Positions 53,744 to 63,041 of a stretch of DNA of 64,000 nucleotides are shown in pieces. The notes under the pieces were generated by a model. That model did no database searches and was not told the DNA's origin. It saw nothing but the letters and a program-made list of their open reading frames with translations. Position 1 is the stretch's first letter; each line of letters starts with the position of its first letter. This DNA is from Roseovarius sp. SCSIO 43702 (lineage in GTDB: Bacteria > Pseudomonadota > Alphaproteobacteria > Rhodobacterales > Rhodobacteraceae), in assembly GCF_019599045.1 (NCBI RefSeq), contig NZ_CP080623.1, positions 3,184,501 through 3,248,500 of the forward strand, read 5' to 3'. A program made the position numbers and the translations under genes.

Positions 53744-54109
53744 ATGGCAAGAACGGCAAGAAAGGGCGAAATCTCGATGAGCCGTGAGGCCATCGGCCTC
53801 CTGAAGGCGGGCAGAAATGCGTTGCATTGGTCACAGGACGACCTGGCGGACAACGCCGGAGTGTCTTCCGCCACCGTCAAGAGGATCGAAAGCAAAGCCG
53901 AGAAGATCCGAAAAGAGGCGCTGAAGGAACTGGGGATCAAGGATCGGGGCGCACCCATTCGCCAGGAGAGTATCGAAATGATGCTAAGCGCTCTGGAAAA
54001 GGCCGGAGTGTCCTTTTGGAGCAATGGGCGTGAGGTCGGCATGTCCGTGAGGGCAGGATCGCAGGATCAAGCGTTTTTCGATATCGCGAAGAAGGTCACC
54101 GCGAAATGA
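53744..54109 (+). CDS. XRE family transcriptional regulator
   Basis: This 121-residue protein has an HTH between about residues 17 and 65 (GRNALHWSQDDLADNAGVSS), followed by VKRIESKAEKIRKEALKEL as a recognition/linker helix. The C-terminus has no known domain. The ATG at 53744 has GGAGG 7 bases upstream; an internal ATG at 53777 is possible. It is likely a repressor for the island, perhaps of the divergent recombinase/HTH genes. Confidence 0.78.
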   Translation: MARTARKGEISMSREAIGLLKAGRNALHWSQDDLADNAGVSSATVKRIESKAEKIRKEALKELGIKDRGAPIRQESIEMMLSALEKAGVSFWSNGREVGMSVRAGSQDQAFFDIAKKVTAK

Positions 54110-54175
54110 CTGCCCCCCAACTCTTGGTCGCGATCGAATTGTGACCCAATCGCGAAATACTTGTGAGAAATTAGC

Positions 54176-54481
54176 ATGACTGGCTTCTTATTGACACTCG
54201 ACCGTCTCAAGAGACTAAAACAACAAGCGGCTCTTTCGATCCCACACGCCAAAGCCGGACATCGACCAGAAATCGTCGCAAGATTCCTGGGCTGGCGGAC
54301 TTATGCTTCGCTCCTGCATGACCTCAGGTCCGAGGGGCAATTCATCGAAGGCTTCGATATCAGTGGCGCTATCGATTTTAGCCGACAGATCGGCGTCGAC
54401 CTGGACGAGGAGGACCTCGACGAATTGGCGGAGCGGCTCCAGGACGAGTTCGGCTCCGAGGCTGACTACAGCCGCTATTGA
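54176..54481 (+). CDS. hypothetical protein (possible glyoxalase-related N-terminal domain)
   Basis: This is a 101-residue protein. The N-terminal half (LDRLKRLKQQAALSIPHAKA, then PEIVARFLGWRTYASLL) resembles short domains found in glyoxalase-related or plasmid-borne hypothetical proteins. The C-terminal half is strongly acidic (DLDEEDLDELAERLQDEFG). It starts 66 bases after the XRE gene on the same strand. Function unknown; it could be an antitoxin-like or regulatory protein. Confidence 0.55.
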   Translation: MTGFLLTLDRLKRLKQQAALSIPHAKAGHRPEIVARFLGWRTYASLLHDLRSEGQFIEGFDISGAIDFSRQIGVDLDEEDLDELAERLQDEFGSEADYSRY

Positions 54482-54517
54482 CCTTCGATGCAGGTATTTC
54501 CTCGGGCATCGGCCAGT

Positions 54518-54525
54518 TTTTGGAT
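54518..54525. repeat. 8-bp target-site duplication, left of IS66
   Basis: TTTTGGAT directly precedes the IS66 left end and is repeated exactly at 57048-57055. Confidence 0.9.
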
Positions 54526-54550
54526 GTAACCGGCCGGTAAGGACCGCAGC

Positions 54551-56176
54551 TCAAGCGACGGCCTTTGCCTCTTTGGATTGTGGCACCCAGTTCCACGGCA
54601 GCAGCTCGTCGAGGCGATTGATCTTGTGATCTCCGATGCGGGCAAGGATGTCTGCCAGGTAGGCTTCGGGGTCGTGGCCGCTGAGCTTCGCGCTTTCGAT
54701 GATCGTCATGGCTTCCGCGAGGGTTTCACCCCCGGCATCGGCCCCGGCGAAGAGCCAATTCTTCCGACCAATCACCACCGGCTTGATCGCACGCTCGGCC
54801 GGGTTGTTGTCGATGGCCACGCGGCCGTCCTCCAGGAAGAGCGTGAAGGAGGGCCAGCGGCGGAGCGCGTAGCGGAAGGCTTTGGCCAGTGCGCTCTTGC
54901 CGGAGACCCGGCCGAGCTGGGCCTCCGACCACGCCTTGAAGTCCTCCGCCAGCGGGCGCGTGCGGGTCTGCCTAACGCGTCGCCGCTCTTCGGCGGAGCA
55001 GCCGGTGATCTCGCGTTCGATGTCGTAAAGCGCGCCGATACGGTCCAGCGCCTCCCGGGCGATCTCCGACTTGGTGCCGGTCCAGACATCGTGGAAGTCC
55101 CGGCGCAGGTGTGCCCAGCAGGCGGCCTCGCGGATGCGCATCGCGCCGGTGGCATCTGGCTCATAAAGCGCCTTGAAGCCCGTATAGGCGTCCGCCTGAA
55201 GGATGCCGCTGAACTCGGCCAAATGGCGGTGCGGATGCGCACTCTTTCGGTCCGGTGAGAAGAAGTAGGCGATGCCGGGCGGCGCAGTCCCGCCCCAGGG
55301 CCGGTCATCCCGGAGGTAGGTCCAGATCCGGCCCTCCTTCACGCCCTTTCCCAGTCCCTCGAGCCGCTTGGAGCGGTCGAGCACTCGCACCGGGGTGTCG
55401 TCGGCATGGAGGCGGTCGGCGGTCATCACGTCAGCCCTGATCCGCGCCACGAGCGGAGAGAGCACCCGCACACCCTGGCCGCACCAGTCGACGAGCGTCG
55501 AGGCCGGGATATCCGCGCCCATGCGGGCGAAGATCTCGTTCTGTCTATACAAGGGAAGATGATCGTCGAACTTGGAGACAAGGATGTGCGCCAGAAGGCC
55601 CGGTCCCGCCATGCTGCGCGGGATCGGGCGTGCAGGCGCCGGGGTCTGGGTGATCTTCTCGCATCTCCGGCAGGACTTCTTCGGGCGCGCCGTCTCGATC
55701 ACCTTCAGCCGCGCGCTGATCAGCTCGAGGATCTCGCTCATGTCTTCACCGACGAGCCGCAGTTCGCCCCCGCAGTCGGGGCAGGCATCGCCGGGGTCGA
55801 GCACGATGCGCTCGCGGGGCGTTGCCTCCGAGACCTTCGGTTTGCGCCGCATGGAAGCAGGTTCCGCGACTGCGGGCTCTGCCTTGGGCTCCTCCTCGGG
55901 CTCCCGGGCGGCGGAAGCCGCGACCTCCAGTGCCTCGAGGGCCAGCTCGAGTTGTTCGATCTCGCGTTCGATCTTCTCCGAGCTTGCACCGAACTTCTGT
56001 CGCTGGAGCTTGGCGATCCGGATCTGGAGCGCCTGGACGAGGGCTTCGTGCGCCTTCAGGACGGCCGTAAGCCGTGTCGTCTCCGCCCGCATGGCCGCGT
56101 TCTCGGCCTCGAGCGCGGCGATCATCGCGCGCAACTTGGCAGGATCGTCAGGCGGAAGGGAGGCGGCTTCGGACAT
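54551..56176 (-). CDS. tnpC: IS66 transposase TnpC
   Basis: This protein of about 541 residues has an N-terminal coiled coil (ALEAENAAMRAETTRLTAVL), a zinc-finger pair (CPDCGGEL and CRRCEK), a DDE catalytic domain (LHADDTPVRVLD; LQADAYTGF; DNNPAERAIKP) and an IS66 C-terminal domain (FAGADAGGE, LLPWNWVP). This is the main transposase. The ATG at 56176 with AAGG upstream is preferred to 56191. Confidence 0.93.
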   Translation of the reverse strand: MSEAASLPPDDPAKLRAMIAALEAENAAMRAETTRLTAVLKAHEALVQALQIRIAKLQRQKFGASSEKIEREIEQLELALEALEVAASAAREPEEEPKAEPAVAEPASMRRKPKVSEATPRERIVLDPGDACPDCGGELRLVGEDMSEILELISARLKVIETARPKKSCRRCEKITQTPAPARPIPRSMAGPGLLAHILVSKFDDHLPLYRQNEIFARMGADIPASTLVDWCGQGVRVLSPLVARIRADVMTADRLHADDTPVRVLDRSKRLEGLGKGVKEGRIWTYLRDDRPWGGTAPPGIAYFFSPDRKSAHPHRHLAEFSGILQADAYTGFKALYEPDATGAMRIREAACWAHLRRDFHDVWTGTKSEIAREALDRIGALYDIEREITGCSAEERRRVRQTRTRPLAEDFKAWSEAQLGRVSGKSALAKAFRYALRRWPSFTLFLEDGRVAIDNNPAERAIKPVVIGRKNWLFAGADAGGETLAEAMTIIESAKLSGHDPEAYLADILARIGDHKINRLDELLPWNWVPQSKEAKAVA

Positions 56177-56236
56177 GCGGGACCTTACCATCCCGTGCGG
56201 TCCATAACCAGTAAAACAAGGGGGTTGAGAGAAGTA

Positions 56237-56584
56237 TCAGCTCACCCGGGCCGGAGGCGCACCCCAGTCCGGACGGCGCCAGTCGATGCCTTCCCAGAGC
56301 ATCGCCAGCTGCGCCGAGGTCAGCCTCACGGCGCCGTCTCCGGCGGCGGGCCACGGGAAGCGGCCTCGCTCCAGGACCTTGTAGTAGAGGCAGAAGCCCT
56401 GACCATCCCAGTAGAGAAGCTTCAGCCGATCTCCCCGGCGCCCACGGAACGCGAAGACCGCGCCGCTCGCCGGGTTTTGGCGCAGGACGTCCTGGGCGAG
56501 CGCGGCCAAACCGGCGATCCCCTTGCGCATGTCGGTGGGCCCGCAGGCCAGGTAGACGCGAACCCCCGTTCCCGGTCCGATCAT
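56237..56584 (-). CDS. tnpB: IS66 family accessory protein TnpB
   Basis: This 115-residue protein has the IS66_Orf2 signature VYLACGPTDMRKGIAGLA and FRGRRGDRLKLLYWDGQGF, GRFPWP. It is required for transposition with TnpA and TnpC. The ATG at 56584 overlaps the end of tnpA by 4 bases. Confidence 0.93.
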   Translation of the reverse strand: MIGPGTGVRVYLACGPTDMRKGIAGLAALAQDVLRQNPASGAVFAFRGRRGDRLKLLYWDGQGFCLYYKVLERGRFPWPAAGDGAVRLTSAQLAMLWEGIDWRRPDWGAPPARVS

Positions 56585-56949
56585 GCCGCTTCCACCGCCC
56601 GGATCAATCGGGTCAGCACCTCTCCATCCATGCCGCTGTCGAACCTCAGGCAGCGGCCGTTGCTCAGCCGCAGTTCGACAGGGCCAGACCGTGACGGCGC
56701 GGATGCGCTTACCCGCGCCTGAGTCCCGCTGAAATCCACCGGCAAGAAAACGGCCCCGCGATCCCGCGACCATAGGCCCTTCTTCTTCAGATCGCGCCGC
56801 CAGCCGTAGAGCTGGGAGCGCGTGATCTCGTGGCGCTGAGCGATCTGCGTCACCGACGCACCGCCGACGCCGACCTCCGACAGGATCTCGAGCTTCTCGT
56901 CTTCGCTCCACCGCCGGCGCCGCTCAACGCCCAGAACCTCGCCCAGCAT
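56581..56949 (-). CDS. tnpA: IS66 family accessory protein TnpA
   Basis: This 122-residue helix-turn-helix protein of the IS3/IS911 OrfA-like group has RRWSEDEKLEILSE, then VTQIAQRHEITRSQLYGWRR as the HTH. It is the first gene of the IS66 operon, with its promoter in the 98 bases up to the right end. It overlaps tnpB by 4 bases. Confidence 0.9.
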   Translation of the reverse strand: MLGEVLGVERRRRWSEDEKLEILSEVGVGGASVTQIAQRHEITRSQLYGWRRDLKKKGLWSRDRGAVFLPVDFSGTQARVSASAPSRSGPVELRLSNGRCLRFDSGMDGEVLTRLIRAVEAA

Positions 56950-57047
56950 GGCCCCTCCTAATAAGACACGTCGTTAAGGACGTCGTTATGCACGTGTCTT
57001 AGCTCGGAACCCCGCCGTCAGGCAGGCGGCCTCAATCGGGCGGTTAC

Positions 57048-57055
57048 TTTTGGAT
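57048..57055. repeat. 8-bp target-site duplication, right of IS66
   Basis: TTTTGGAT is identical to 54518-54525. Confidence 0.9.
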
Positions 57056-57213
57056 TGATATCATCCACTTGGCATCGGCTCGTCGCGCGGCCAAGGAGAC
57101 CCGGATACGGACGCAATGAACCAAGCCCCGGCATTGCTGAACAATGATCAAGGCTGGGAGAGGCGTGACATGAAGACAGCGTGACGACTTGGGATTCCAA
57201 TAGTTTTGCGTGT
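57056..57213. other. short spacer between IS66 and res
   Basis: No gene is seen. The res stop codon lies at 57,214. The stretch was contiguous with the region downstream of 54,525 before the IS66 insertion. Confidence 0.5.
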
Positions 57214-60200
57214 TCAGGTTGCTTCCCTGACCAGGTTCATGAGGTCAGCGTAGCTCGTCGCCACGTCGTACTTCACCTTATCCTGCACGATCTTTTCGCC
57301 GATTTCGGCAAAGAACCTTCGAGCGCATTCGATCTTTGTTTGCTCAAGTTCGCGCATTTTCATCGACGGATATTCGGACTTGGTTTCCGCGACGAAATAC
57401 AAGTGCTTCACCTCGTCCTTCTTGAAGGCGATCGCCCAATCCGGATTGTAGTCGCCAACCGGAGTGGGAATAAGGAACCCTCTTGGCAGTTTGGAGTAGA
57501 CCACAATCTCACTGCTCGTATCCAAGTCCCTGACGAAACGTCGCTCCACGTCGGAGTCGACGATCGCGTAGTCGTAGACATGGTGGTTCAGCTTGTCTGT
57601 CGCCTTCTTGAAGTCGTTCCCGGTTTCGCCCGCCGTGAAGATCGCGGAGTCATACTCTTCTTCGATCGCACTATACGTGAGCTGTTCGACGATCGCTCCC
57701 GCCTTCTGCTCATTGATCCGGTGCGCAGCTTCGGCGATGAATTGTTCCGGGTTGCGATTGAACTGGCCGAAGATTGCCGGTTCGATACGGGACAGGATGG
57801 TTCCAATCGTCCGTCTCGTCAGGTTCGTAGCCTCGGAGATACTTCCAACCAGGTCATAGCTTACTCTTGAATGAGCGCTTTGCCCCGTTTCGGACCTGAC
57901 CCTGCCTTGCGCGAATGCCTGACCGCTGCGGAGATCCTCGTCGGTCACCCCGTCGTTCAAGGTGCCTTCGGTGACCAGGTATTGAAGCGCCGGTATGTTC
58001 CTGAGGTTCTTATCCAGGCTTGTGACGCAGCTTTGGATCAGTTTTTCGGTCTCGAACTCGACCTGATATACGGCTTTTCGGTTGATGCGTCTCCAGAGCT
58101 CCTGAAACTCCTGCTTGTGAAAGTTGGCGTTCAGTGGGTTCTTTTTCGGCGCGCGGCCATCGTTGAACATGTCGGCCACCTTCTGGCCGTTGAACACCGT
58201 GTCCACGAGCTTGAATGCTTCCTCCTCGTGGCCGGCGAACGCCTCCGGCAACTGCGCCAGTGTCTCGGATTTCCGAGCTTCATGATATTTCGCGGTGATG
58301 GCTCGGTCTTCGTCGACATAACCGTTTTTGATCAGGTAAAACTCGAGCTTGCCAGCCAACGCCTTGTCGACCTTCAGTTCGGAGTCTTCCGACTTTAGCA
58401 GTTTCCCTTCAAAATACGCGGCGTTCGCGGCCCTCGGGCGCTCCGACAGGTTCTCGACGATCTCCTGCTGGAGGCCAGACACGAAGCCCTTGTAGCTCTC
58501 GCTCGCCACCACGGTCAGAACGTTGATGTCATGAACCGTCGCGGGCAAGTCCATGCGTTCGCCAACCTGATTGACCGATATGCGCAGGCCGCGCCCAACC
58601 TCTTGCCGGCGAGAAATTGTGTTCTGGCTCTCGTTGTGCTTGAGCATGCACATGACGAAGACGTTCGGGTTGTCCCAGCCCTCGCGCAAGGCGGAGTGAG
58701 AAAAGATGAAGCGCGTCGGCTCGTCGAACGACAGCAGGCGCTCCTTGTCTTTCAGGATCAGATCGTAATCGCTGGGTTCCGTCGACTGCCCCTGCAATTC
58801 GCCCCTCGCAGCGGCCTTGGGGTCCGTCATGCGTCCCCTCTTGTCGATGGAGAAGTAGCCGCGATGGGTCTTGGCATGGTCAATGTCAGCCAGATATTTG
58901 CGGTAGTCCTCGTTCTCCAGAGGCAGTTCGTCGAGGATTTCGTCCTTGGCGTTCGCATACTCCTCTTCGAAGATGCGCGCGTATTCGCCCTTTTCGTCCT
59001 CCCGCTCATAGTCGCGATACTTGACGACCTCGTCGATGAAGAAGAGGGAGAGAACCTTCACGCCCCGGGCGAAGAGCGCTTGTTCGCGCCGCAAGTGGGC
59101 CGCGATGGTTTCCCGGATCTGGATCCTGCGCTTGTCATCCTCTGTCACGTCGTTGGAGGCCTGCCCGGCCGACAGAACGTCACCGTTGGTGAAGTGCAGC
59201 GTATCGTCTCTGGCATCGATGTCAGAGATGACGAAGCCGCGGTATTGCTCCAGCCCCTTTGAGACGTCGAACAGGTCGCGCCCCTTCTCGAGCTTGCGCA
59301 GGACCCGCTTGATGCCGCTCCCAGTCTTGACTTCCAGCTCGACCCGAGCCACGGGAGCCGACTTCGAAATGTCGATACCTTCGAGATAAAGGTAGGCATT
59401 GGTGCCGGTCAGGCCCTTGGTTTCGATCCCGCGGACCTCGATCTTCTTGACCAGCTTCTGGTTGAAGGCGTCCACGGCATCCAGGCGATGGACCTTGTTG
59501 TGCACGGTCTTGTGCGTTGCCGAGTATCGGAGAATGAAGAGCGGGTTGAACTCGGGCAGAGCCTTTTGAGTTTCAGGGCCTTCCATCTTCTGCGGCTCAT
59601 CGAGGATCAGGATCGGTCGGTTTTTGGCGATCACGTCGATCGGTCGGCGCGATTGAAAATCATCAAGCTCTCGGTAAATTCGCCGAGCCGCCTCACTGGC
59701 GTTCTTCTTCTGAGATGCGGCGAAAGCCTGAACATTGATGACCATCGCATTGATCCCGGCATCGGACGAAAAGCCCTCAAGATCATGGGGACGCGATGAA
59801 TCGTAGGTGAAAGCTCGGATCTTCTTGCCGAACTCTTGTTGAAAGTGTTCGGCGGTCGTCTGCAGGGACTTCGCTACCCCTTCGCGGATCGCGACGCTGG
59901 GCACCATGATAATGAACTTGGACCAGCCATAGCGCTTGTGCAGCTCGAACATCGTGCGGATGTAGACGTAGGTCTTGCCCGTGCCGGTCTCCATCTCGAC
60001 ATCGAGGTTCAGCTTGGCGCCTGGCTTGTAGGTGGCCGGCTTGGCCCTGCCATTCGCATCGACGTAGTTCGTCAGTGACTGGGATTGGGGCAGCATAGCG
60101 CCACGCTGCACCGCCACGACATTCTCCAGCAGCACGTCGTCGGGCAGCTTGATATCGGCGTTGCCGAAGCCATCCTCGGTCGACCGCATCTGGCGAGTGT

Positions 60201-60315
60201 CGCCGGGATCGATGGTGTATTTCAGATTGTCCTGCCGTGGCTGACCCTTGAAGCAATCGACCACCGCGTTGACGGCGTCGAGTTGATAGGGCTGGGACTT
60301 AAACTTGATCTTCAT
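57214..60315 (-). CDS. type III restriction enzyme Res-like helicase-nuclease
   Basis: This 1033-residue protein starts with an SF2 helicase core: Walker A ETGTGKT at 109-115, motif II ILDEPQKMEGP (DEPQ box), then FSHSALREGWDNPNV (motif V-like) and SRRQEVGRGLRI (motif VI). The C-terminus has a PD-(D/E)xK nuclease pattern, PVGDYNPDWAIAFKK with YFVAETKSE. This is the usual layout of type III Res. It begins one base after the mod stop codon. It probably translocates and cuts unmethylated invading DNA in complex with the methyltransferase. Confidence 0.92.
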   Translation of the reverse strand: MKIKFKSQPYQLDAVNAVVDCFKGQPRQDNLKYTIDPGDTRQMRSTEDGFGNADIKLPDDVLLENVVAVQRGAMLPQSQSLTNYVDANGRAKPATYKPGAKLNLDVEMETGTGKTYVYIRTMFELHKRYGWSKFIIMVPSVAIREGVAKSLQTTAEHFQQEFGKKIRAFTYDSSRPHDLEGFSSDAGINAMVINVQAFAASQKKNASEAARRIYRELDDFQSRRPIDVIAKNRPILILDEPQKMEGPETQKALPEFNPLFILRYSATHKTVHNKVHRLDAVDAFNQKLVKKIEVRGIETKGLTGTNAYLYLEGIDISKSAPVARVELEVKTGSGIKRVLRKLEKGRDLFDVSKGLEQYRGFVISDIDARDDTLHFTNGDVLSAGQASNDVTEDDKRRIQIRETIAAHLRREQALFARGVKVLSLFFIDEVVKYRDYEREDEKGEYARIFEEEYANAKDEILDELPLENEDYRKYLADIDHAKTHRGYFSIDKRGRMTDPKAAARGELQGQSTEPSDYDLILKDKERLLSFDEPTRFIFSHSALREGWDNPNVFVMCMLKHNESQNTISRRQEVGRGLRISVNQVGERMDLPATVHDINVLTVVASESYKGFVSGLQQEIVENLSERPRAANAAYFEGKLLKSEDSELKVDKALAGKLEFYLIKNGYVDEDRAITAKYHEARKSETLAQLPEAFAGHEEEAFKLVDTVFNGQKVADMFNDGRAPKKNPLNANFHKQEFQELWRRINRKAVYQVEFETEKLIQSCVTSLDKNLRNIPALQYLVTEGTLNDGVTDEDLRSGQAFAQGRVRSETGQSAHSRVSYDLVGSISEATNLTRRTIGTILSRIEPAIFGQFNRNPEQFIAEAAHRINEQKAGAIVEQLTYSAIEEEYDSAIFTAGETGNDFKKATDKLNHHVYDYAIVDSDVERRFVRDLDTSSEIVVYSKLPRGFLIPTPVGDYNPDWAIAFKKDEVKHLYFVAETKSEYPSMKMRELEQTKIECARRFFAEIGEKIVQDKVKYDVATSYADLMNLVREAT

Positions 60316-60316
60316 C

Positions 60317-62350
60317 TCAGATTGCCTTCACTTCGGTGTCAGGCGAGAGGGATTTGAAGATTTGGCGCACGTTGATCTTGGTCGCGTCGTCCTTGAAGCC
60401 GGTGTCCTTGAACACCACGCGCATGGGCTGGCGCTCTGCCAGCATCTTGACCAATGCTTCGTCCACGCCGTCATCGAAACAAGCCATCAGGGCGGTGCCC
60501 GCGACGCTGAAGACGGTTTTGCCATCAATGGTATCACTGCTGATGGGCAGGGTCAGGTCAACGCCCCAATCGACCAGCACCTGGAAGAGCAGGTCTTCGG
60601 GCGAGCGATCGGGCTTGATGTTCTCGACACTGGAGAGGAGGTCTTTTTGCGACGTCGCATCCGGTGTGTAGAAAACGTCAGCCATGTTGGAACTGTCGAT
60701 CTTCAGGACGCGGAATCCGACATCCTTGTTCCAGTCGGGATGGCACTCACCTTCGAGGATTTTTTGACCTGCGCGGCGAATGCGTTCTTTGGATATTTCA
60801 GATATTGTTGGCTCCAATGAAGCTTCCATGCAGAAGTTATAAGCTTCCTTGCTATCCTTGTTGTCTGGCTTGATCCGCTCAGGATATTGCATGCTTATAA
60901 ATTTTCGCCCCTTGGGTTCGTCAGCTTCAAGAGCCATTAACGCATGCGCAAGCGTCGACGACCCAGCAAATAGGTCCATGCATATATGTCCTTCGGATGT
61001 GGTGAAGGAAATCAGTCTCTCAAGAAGCAAAACCGGTTTTGGATTAGAGAAGACCTTTCGTCCCTCTGGGAATAGCTCTTTTAGGTCGTAGGGGCCTGTT
61101 CTTCCGTCGAGATCGAATACGCTTGAGAGTTTGTCGCTAAACTCTGACGCATATACTTTCAACTCAACAATTTTTGTGTGGTCCTCTCCAAAGAGGATGC
61201 GGTCCTCTCTGAGAAGACGTTCCATTGTCGCCTGAGGAAAGCGGTATCCCATAAGTGGTTCTTTGCAGGGTTCCCCGGTAATAGGGTGCGGAACGTCATA
61301 CCGATATCCTTCCTTCCCCGGGTTATGAACGCTCTGGCTTCCAGTATATACTCCACCCTCATCGATGTATTTGTATCGATCGAGTGGGCCCAATTGTGAC
61401 TTATTTTCTCGGAACCAGTCAGTGTATACAGATTGCCGCTCCTCTTGTGTGGAGGCTTCTGAGAGAATTTTATCGCCGACAGACTTCAGGACATCTTTGA
61501 TCGCAGACACGGAACTTCGCCATACGCCTTCAAGGTCTTGTTTGCTCTTAGCAAACACATGAATGCTTTCATGCTCTACCGCGATGTTAGTGGGATTATT
61601 GTCAGTTGCATTTTTCCAAATTAGTGTCCCCACAAAGTTAGATTCACCAAATATTTCGTAGCAAATCTGAAGCGCGTTTGAGGTTTCAGAGTCATCAATC
61701 GAAATGACTACCACCCCATCTTTCGCAAGAATGTTCTTGCATATGCGCAGCCTTGCATACATCATGCTTAACCAGTCCGAATGAAAGCGTCCGTTAGCCT
61801 CAGTGTTGGCCACGAGTCGCTCACCGTCTGATGAGATTTGGTTGGACTGGGAAAGAAATTCGAAGGTGTTTCCAATAAAATCGTCTCGATAAACGAGGTT
61901 CTCTCCCTTTTTTCGGTTATAGGGAGGGTCAATATAGATCATCTTGACGTCGCCAAGATACATCTCCTGAAGCAGCTTCAATCCCTCAAGATTATCGCCC
62001 TCAACAAACAAGTTGCGGGTCGTGTCGAAATCTACGCTCTCATCGCGATACGGGCGGAGGGTCTTGGCAATTGGCGCGTTCGCCGTGATCAGGGCCTCAC
62101 GCTTGCCTGGCCAGTTCAGATGGTAACGCTCCTGAGGCCCCTCAACGATGTTATCGGATAGCTCCTGCCGCAGTTGATCGAAGTCTACCTTCAACGCCAG
62201 CTTGCCGTCTTCGTCTCGCGCCTCGGATACGCAGCCGGGGAAAAGAGCACGGATCTTGGCGATGTTGTCCTGCGTCAGGTCCGGGCTGTGCATCTTCAGT
62301 TTTTCGACACCTTCGAAAGACACCGGTTGCACTTGGTTGTCGTCGCTCAT
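60317..62350 (-). CDS. type III DNA methyltransferase (Mod)
   Basis: This is a 677-residue beta-class amino-methyltransferase: DPPYN at residues 141-145 (catalytic motif IV) comes before the SAM-binding motif CMDLFAGSSTLAHAL in the C-terminal half. The intervening region is the target-recognition part. It would methylate adenine on one strand and provide sequence specificity for Res. It follows the DUF4391 gene by 19 bases and precedes res by one base; GC falls noticeably between about 60,800 and 61,950, suggesting a separately acquired recognition region. Confidence 0.93.
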   Translation of the reverse strand: MSDDNQVQPVSFEGVEKLKMHSPDLTQDNIAKIRALFPGCVSEARDEDGKLALKVDFDQLRQELSDNIVEGPQERYHLNWPGKREALITANAPIAKTLRPYRDESVDFDTTRNLFVEGDNLEGLKLLQEMYLGDVKMIYIDPPYNRKKGENLVYRDDFIGNTFEFLSQSNQISSDGERLVANTEANGRFHSDWLSMMYARLRICKNILAKDGVVVISIDDSETSNALQICYEIFGESNFVGTLIWKNATDNNPTNIAVEHESIHVFAKSKQDLEGVWRSSVSAIKDVLKSVGDKILSEASTQEERQSVYTDWFRENKSQLGPLDRYKYIDEGGVYTGSQSVHNPGKEGYRYDVPHPITGEPCKEPLMGYRFPQATMERLLREDRILFGEDHTKIVELKVYASEFSDKLSSVFDLDGRTGPYDLKELFPEGRKVFSNPKPVLLLERLISFTTSEGHICMDLFAGSSTLAHALMALEADEPKGRKFISMQYPERIKPDNKDSKEAYNFCMEASLEPTISEISKERIRRAGQKILEGECHPDWNKDVGFRVLKIDSSNMADVFYTPDATSQKDLLSSVENIKPDRSPEDLLFQVLVDWGVDLTLPISSDTIDGKTVFSVAGTALMACFDDGVDEALVKMLAERQPMRVVFKDTGFKDDATKINVRQIFKSLSPDTEVKAI

Positions 62351-62369
62351 GCTCGTTCCTCCACCCTGT

Positions 62370-63041
62370 TCAGTCGGGCTTTTTCAAATGGTCAAGGGCC
62401 TTCTGCGCCTCTTGCAGCTGTCCATGCAACGTCATTTTGATGTTGAATTGCGTCTCGCGTTTCATCTTTGATTTCAACTGGCTGATCTCGCGCTCCTTGG
62501 CCTTGATCGCCTCGAGCCTCTCCAGGCTCGCGTCGATGTCCTCTTCCGCAGCCGGTTCAATCGGCATCAGGGCCGTGAGCAGCTGATCGTAGAGTCCGCC
62601 GAGGTTCAGCGACACCGGCAGGGCCGCGCACTCTGTCTCTTCCGGCAACCACGCGCTGCGCAGGTGTTCCCCAACCAGCACCCACTTGGCGCTGTCTGCC
62701 TCCGAAGGGCGCTTGCGGGCCGCGGCGACCTGTATCTGACCATCCCGACGAAGCTCGAAGATCAACGGGAAGGGGACCGCGCGATCGATCGCGCGCAGGA
62801 CGTCGGGGTGCAACTCTGTGGTCTTGAGCGTCAGGCGGAACACCTGGATCTCCGGCACCTGCTTGGTGGCAGGTAAACGGATCGTCTCCGGCGCCAGCTT
62901 GTAGGCCCAGGTGATCTGGTCCAACTCTTTCACGAAGCGGTCTTTCAGCGCTGTGCTCGCGCCCACGGCGTCGTAGATGCGGGCCTTCGGCACCACGCGC
63001 TTCAGCTGAGCCTGGTCGGGATATCGGAAGAGCGCAGTCAA
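62370..63041 (-). CDS. DUF4391 domain protein
   Basis: This 223-residue protein of the DUF4391 family has N-terminal FRYPDQAQLKRVVPKARIY, a central WAYKLAPETIRLP segment with beta-strand content, and a C-terminal coiled coil (about 170-223; EAIKAKEREISQLKSKMKRE). It starts with TTG overlapping the helicase stop as TTGA, so it is translationally coupled. The family recurs between SNF2-type helicases and type III-like Mod/Res genes; it may be a structural adaptor of the complex. Function unproven. Confidence 0.82.
   Translation of the reverse strand: MTALFRYPDQAQLKRVVPKARIYDAVGASTALKDRFVKELDQITWAYKLAPETIRLPATKQVPEIQVFRLTLKTTELHPDVLRAIDRAVPFPLIFELRRDGQIQVAAARKRPSEADSAKWVLVGEHLRSAWLPEETECAALPVSLNLGGLYDQLLTALMPIEPAAEEDIDASLERLEAIKAKEREISQLKSKMKRETQFNIKMTLHGQLQEAQKALDHLKKPD

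Larger units (their letters stand above)
54526..57047 (-). mobile_element. IS66-family insertion sequence
   Basis: This is a 2,522-bp element with ends GTAACCGGCCGG (left) and, inverted at the right, GTAACCGCCCGA. It carries tnpA, tnpB and tnpC on the minus strand and is flanked by a perfect 8-bp direct repeat (TTTTGGAT). All three reading frames are intact. Confidence 0.92.

Noticed and set aside
53464..54042. Full 192-codon minus-strand frame as a gene
   Set aside because: The upstream half is antisense to the XRE gene, which has a strong ribosome binding site; only the C-terminal part resembles a recombinase, so it is treated as a remnant.
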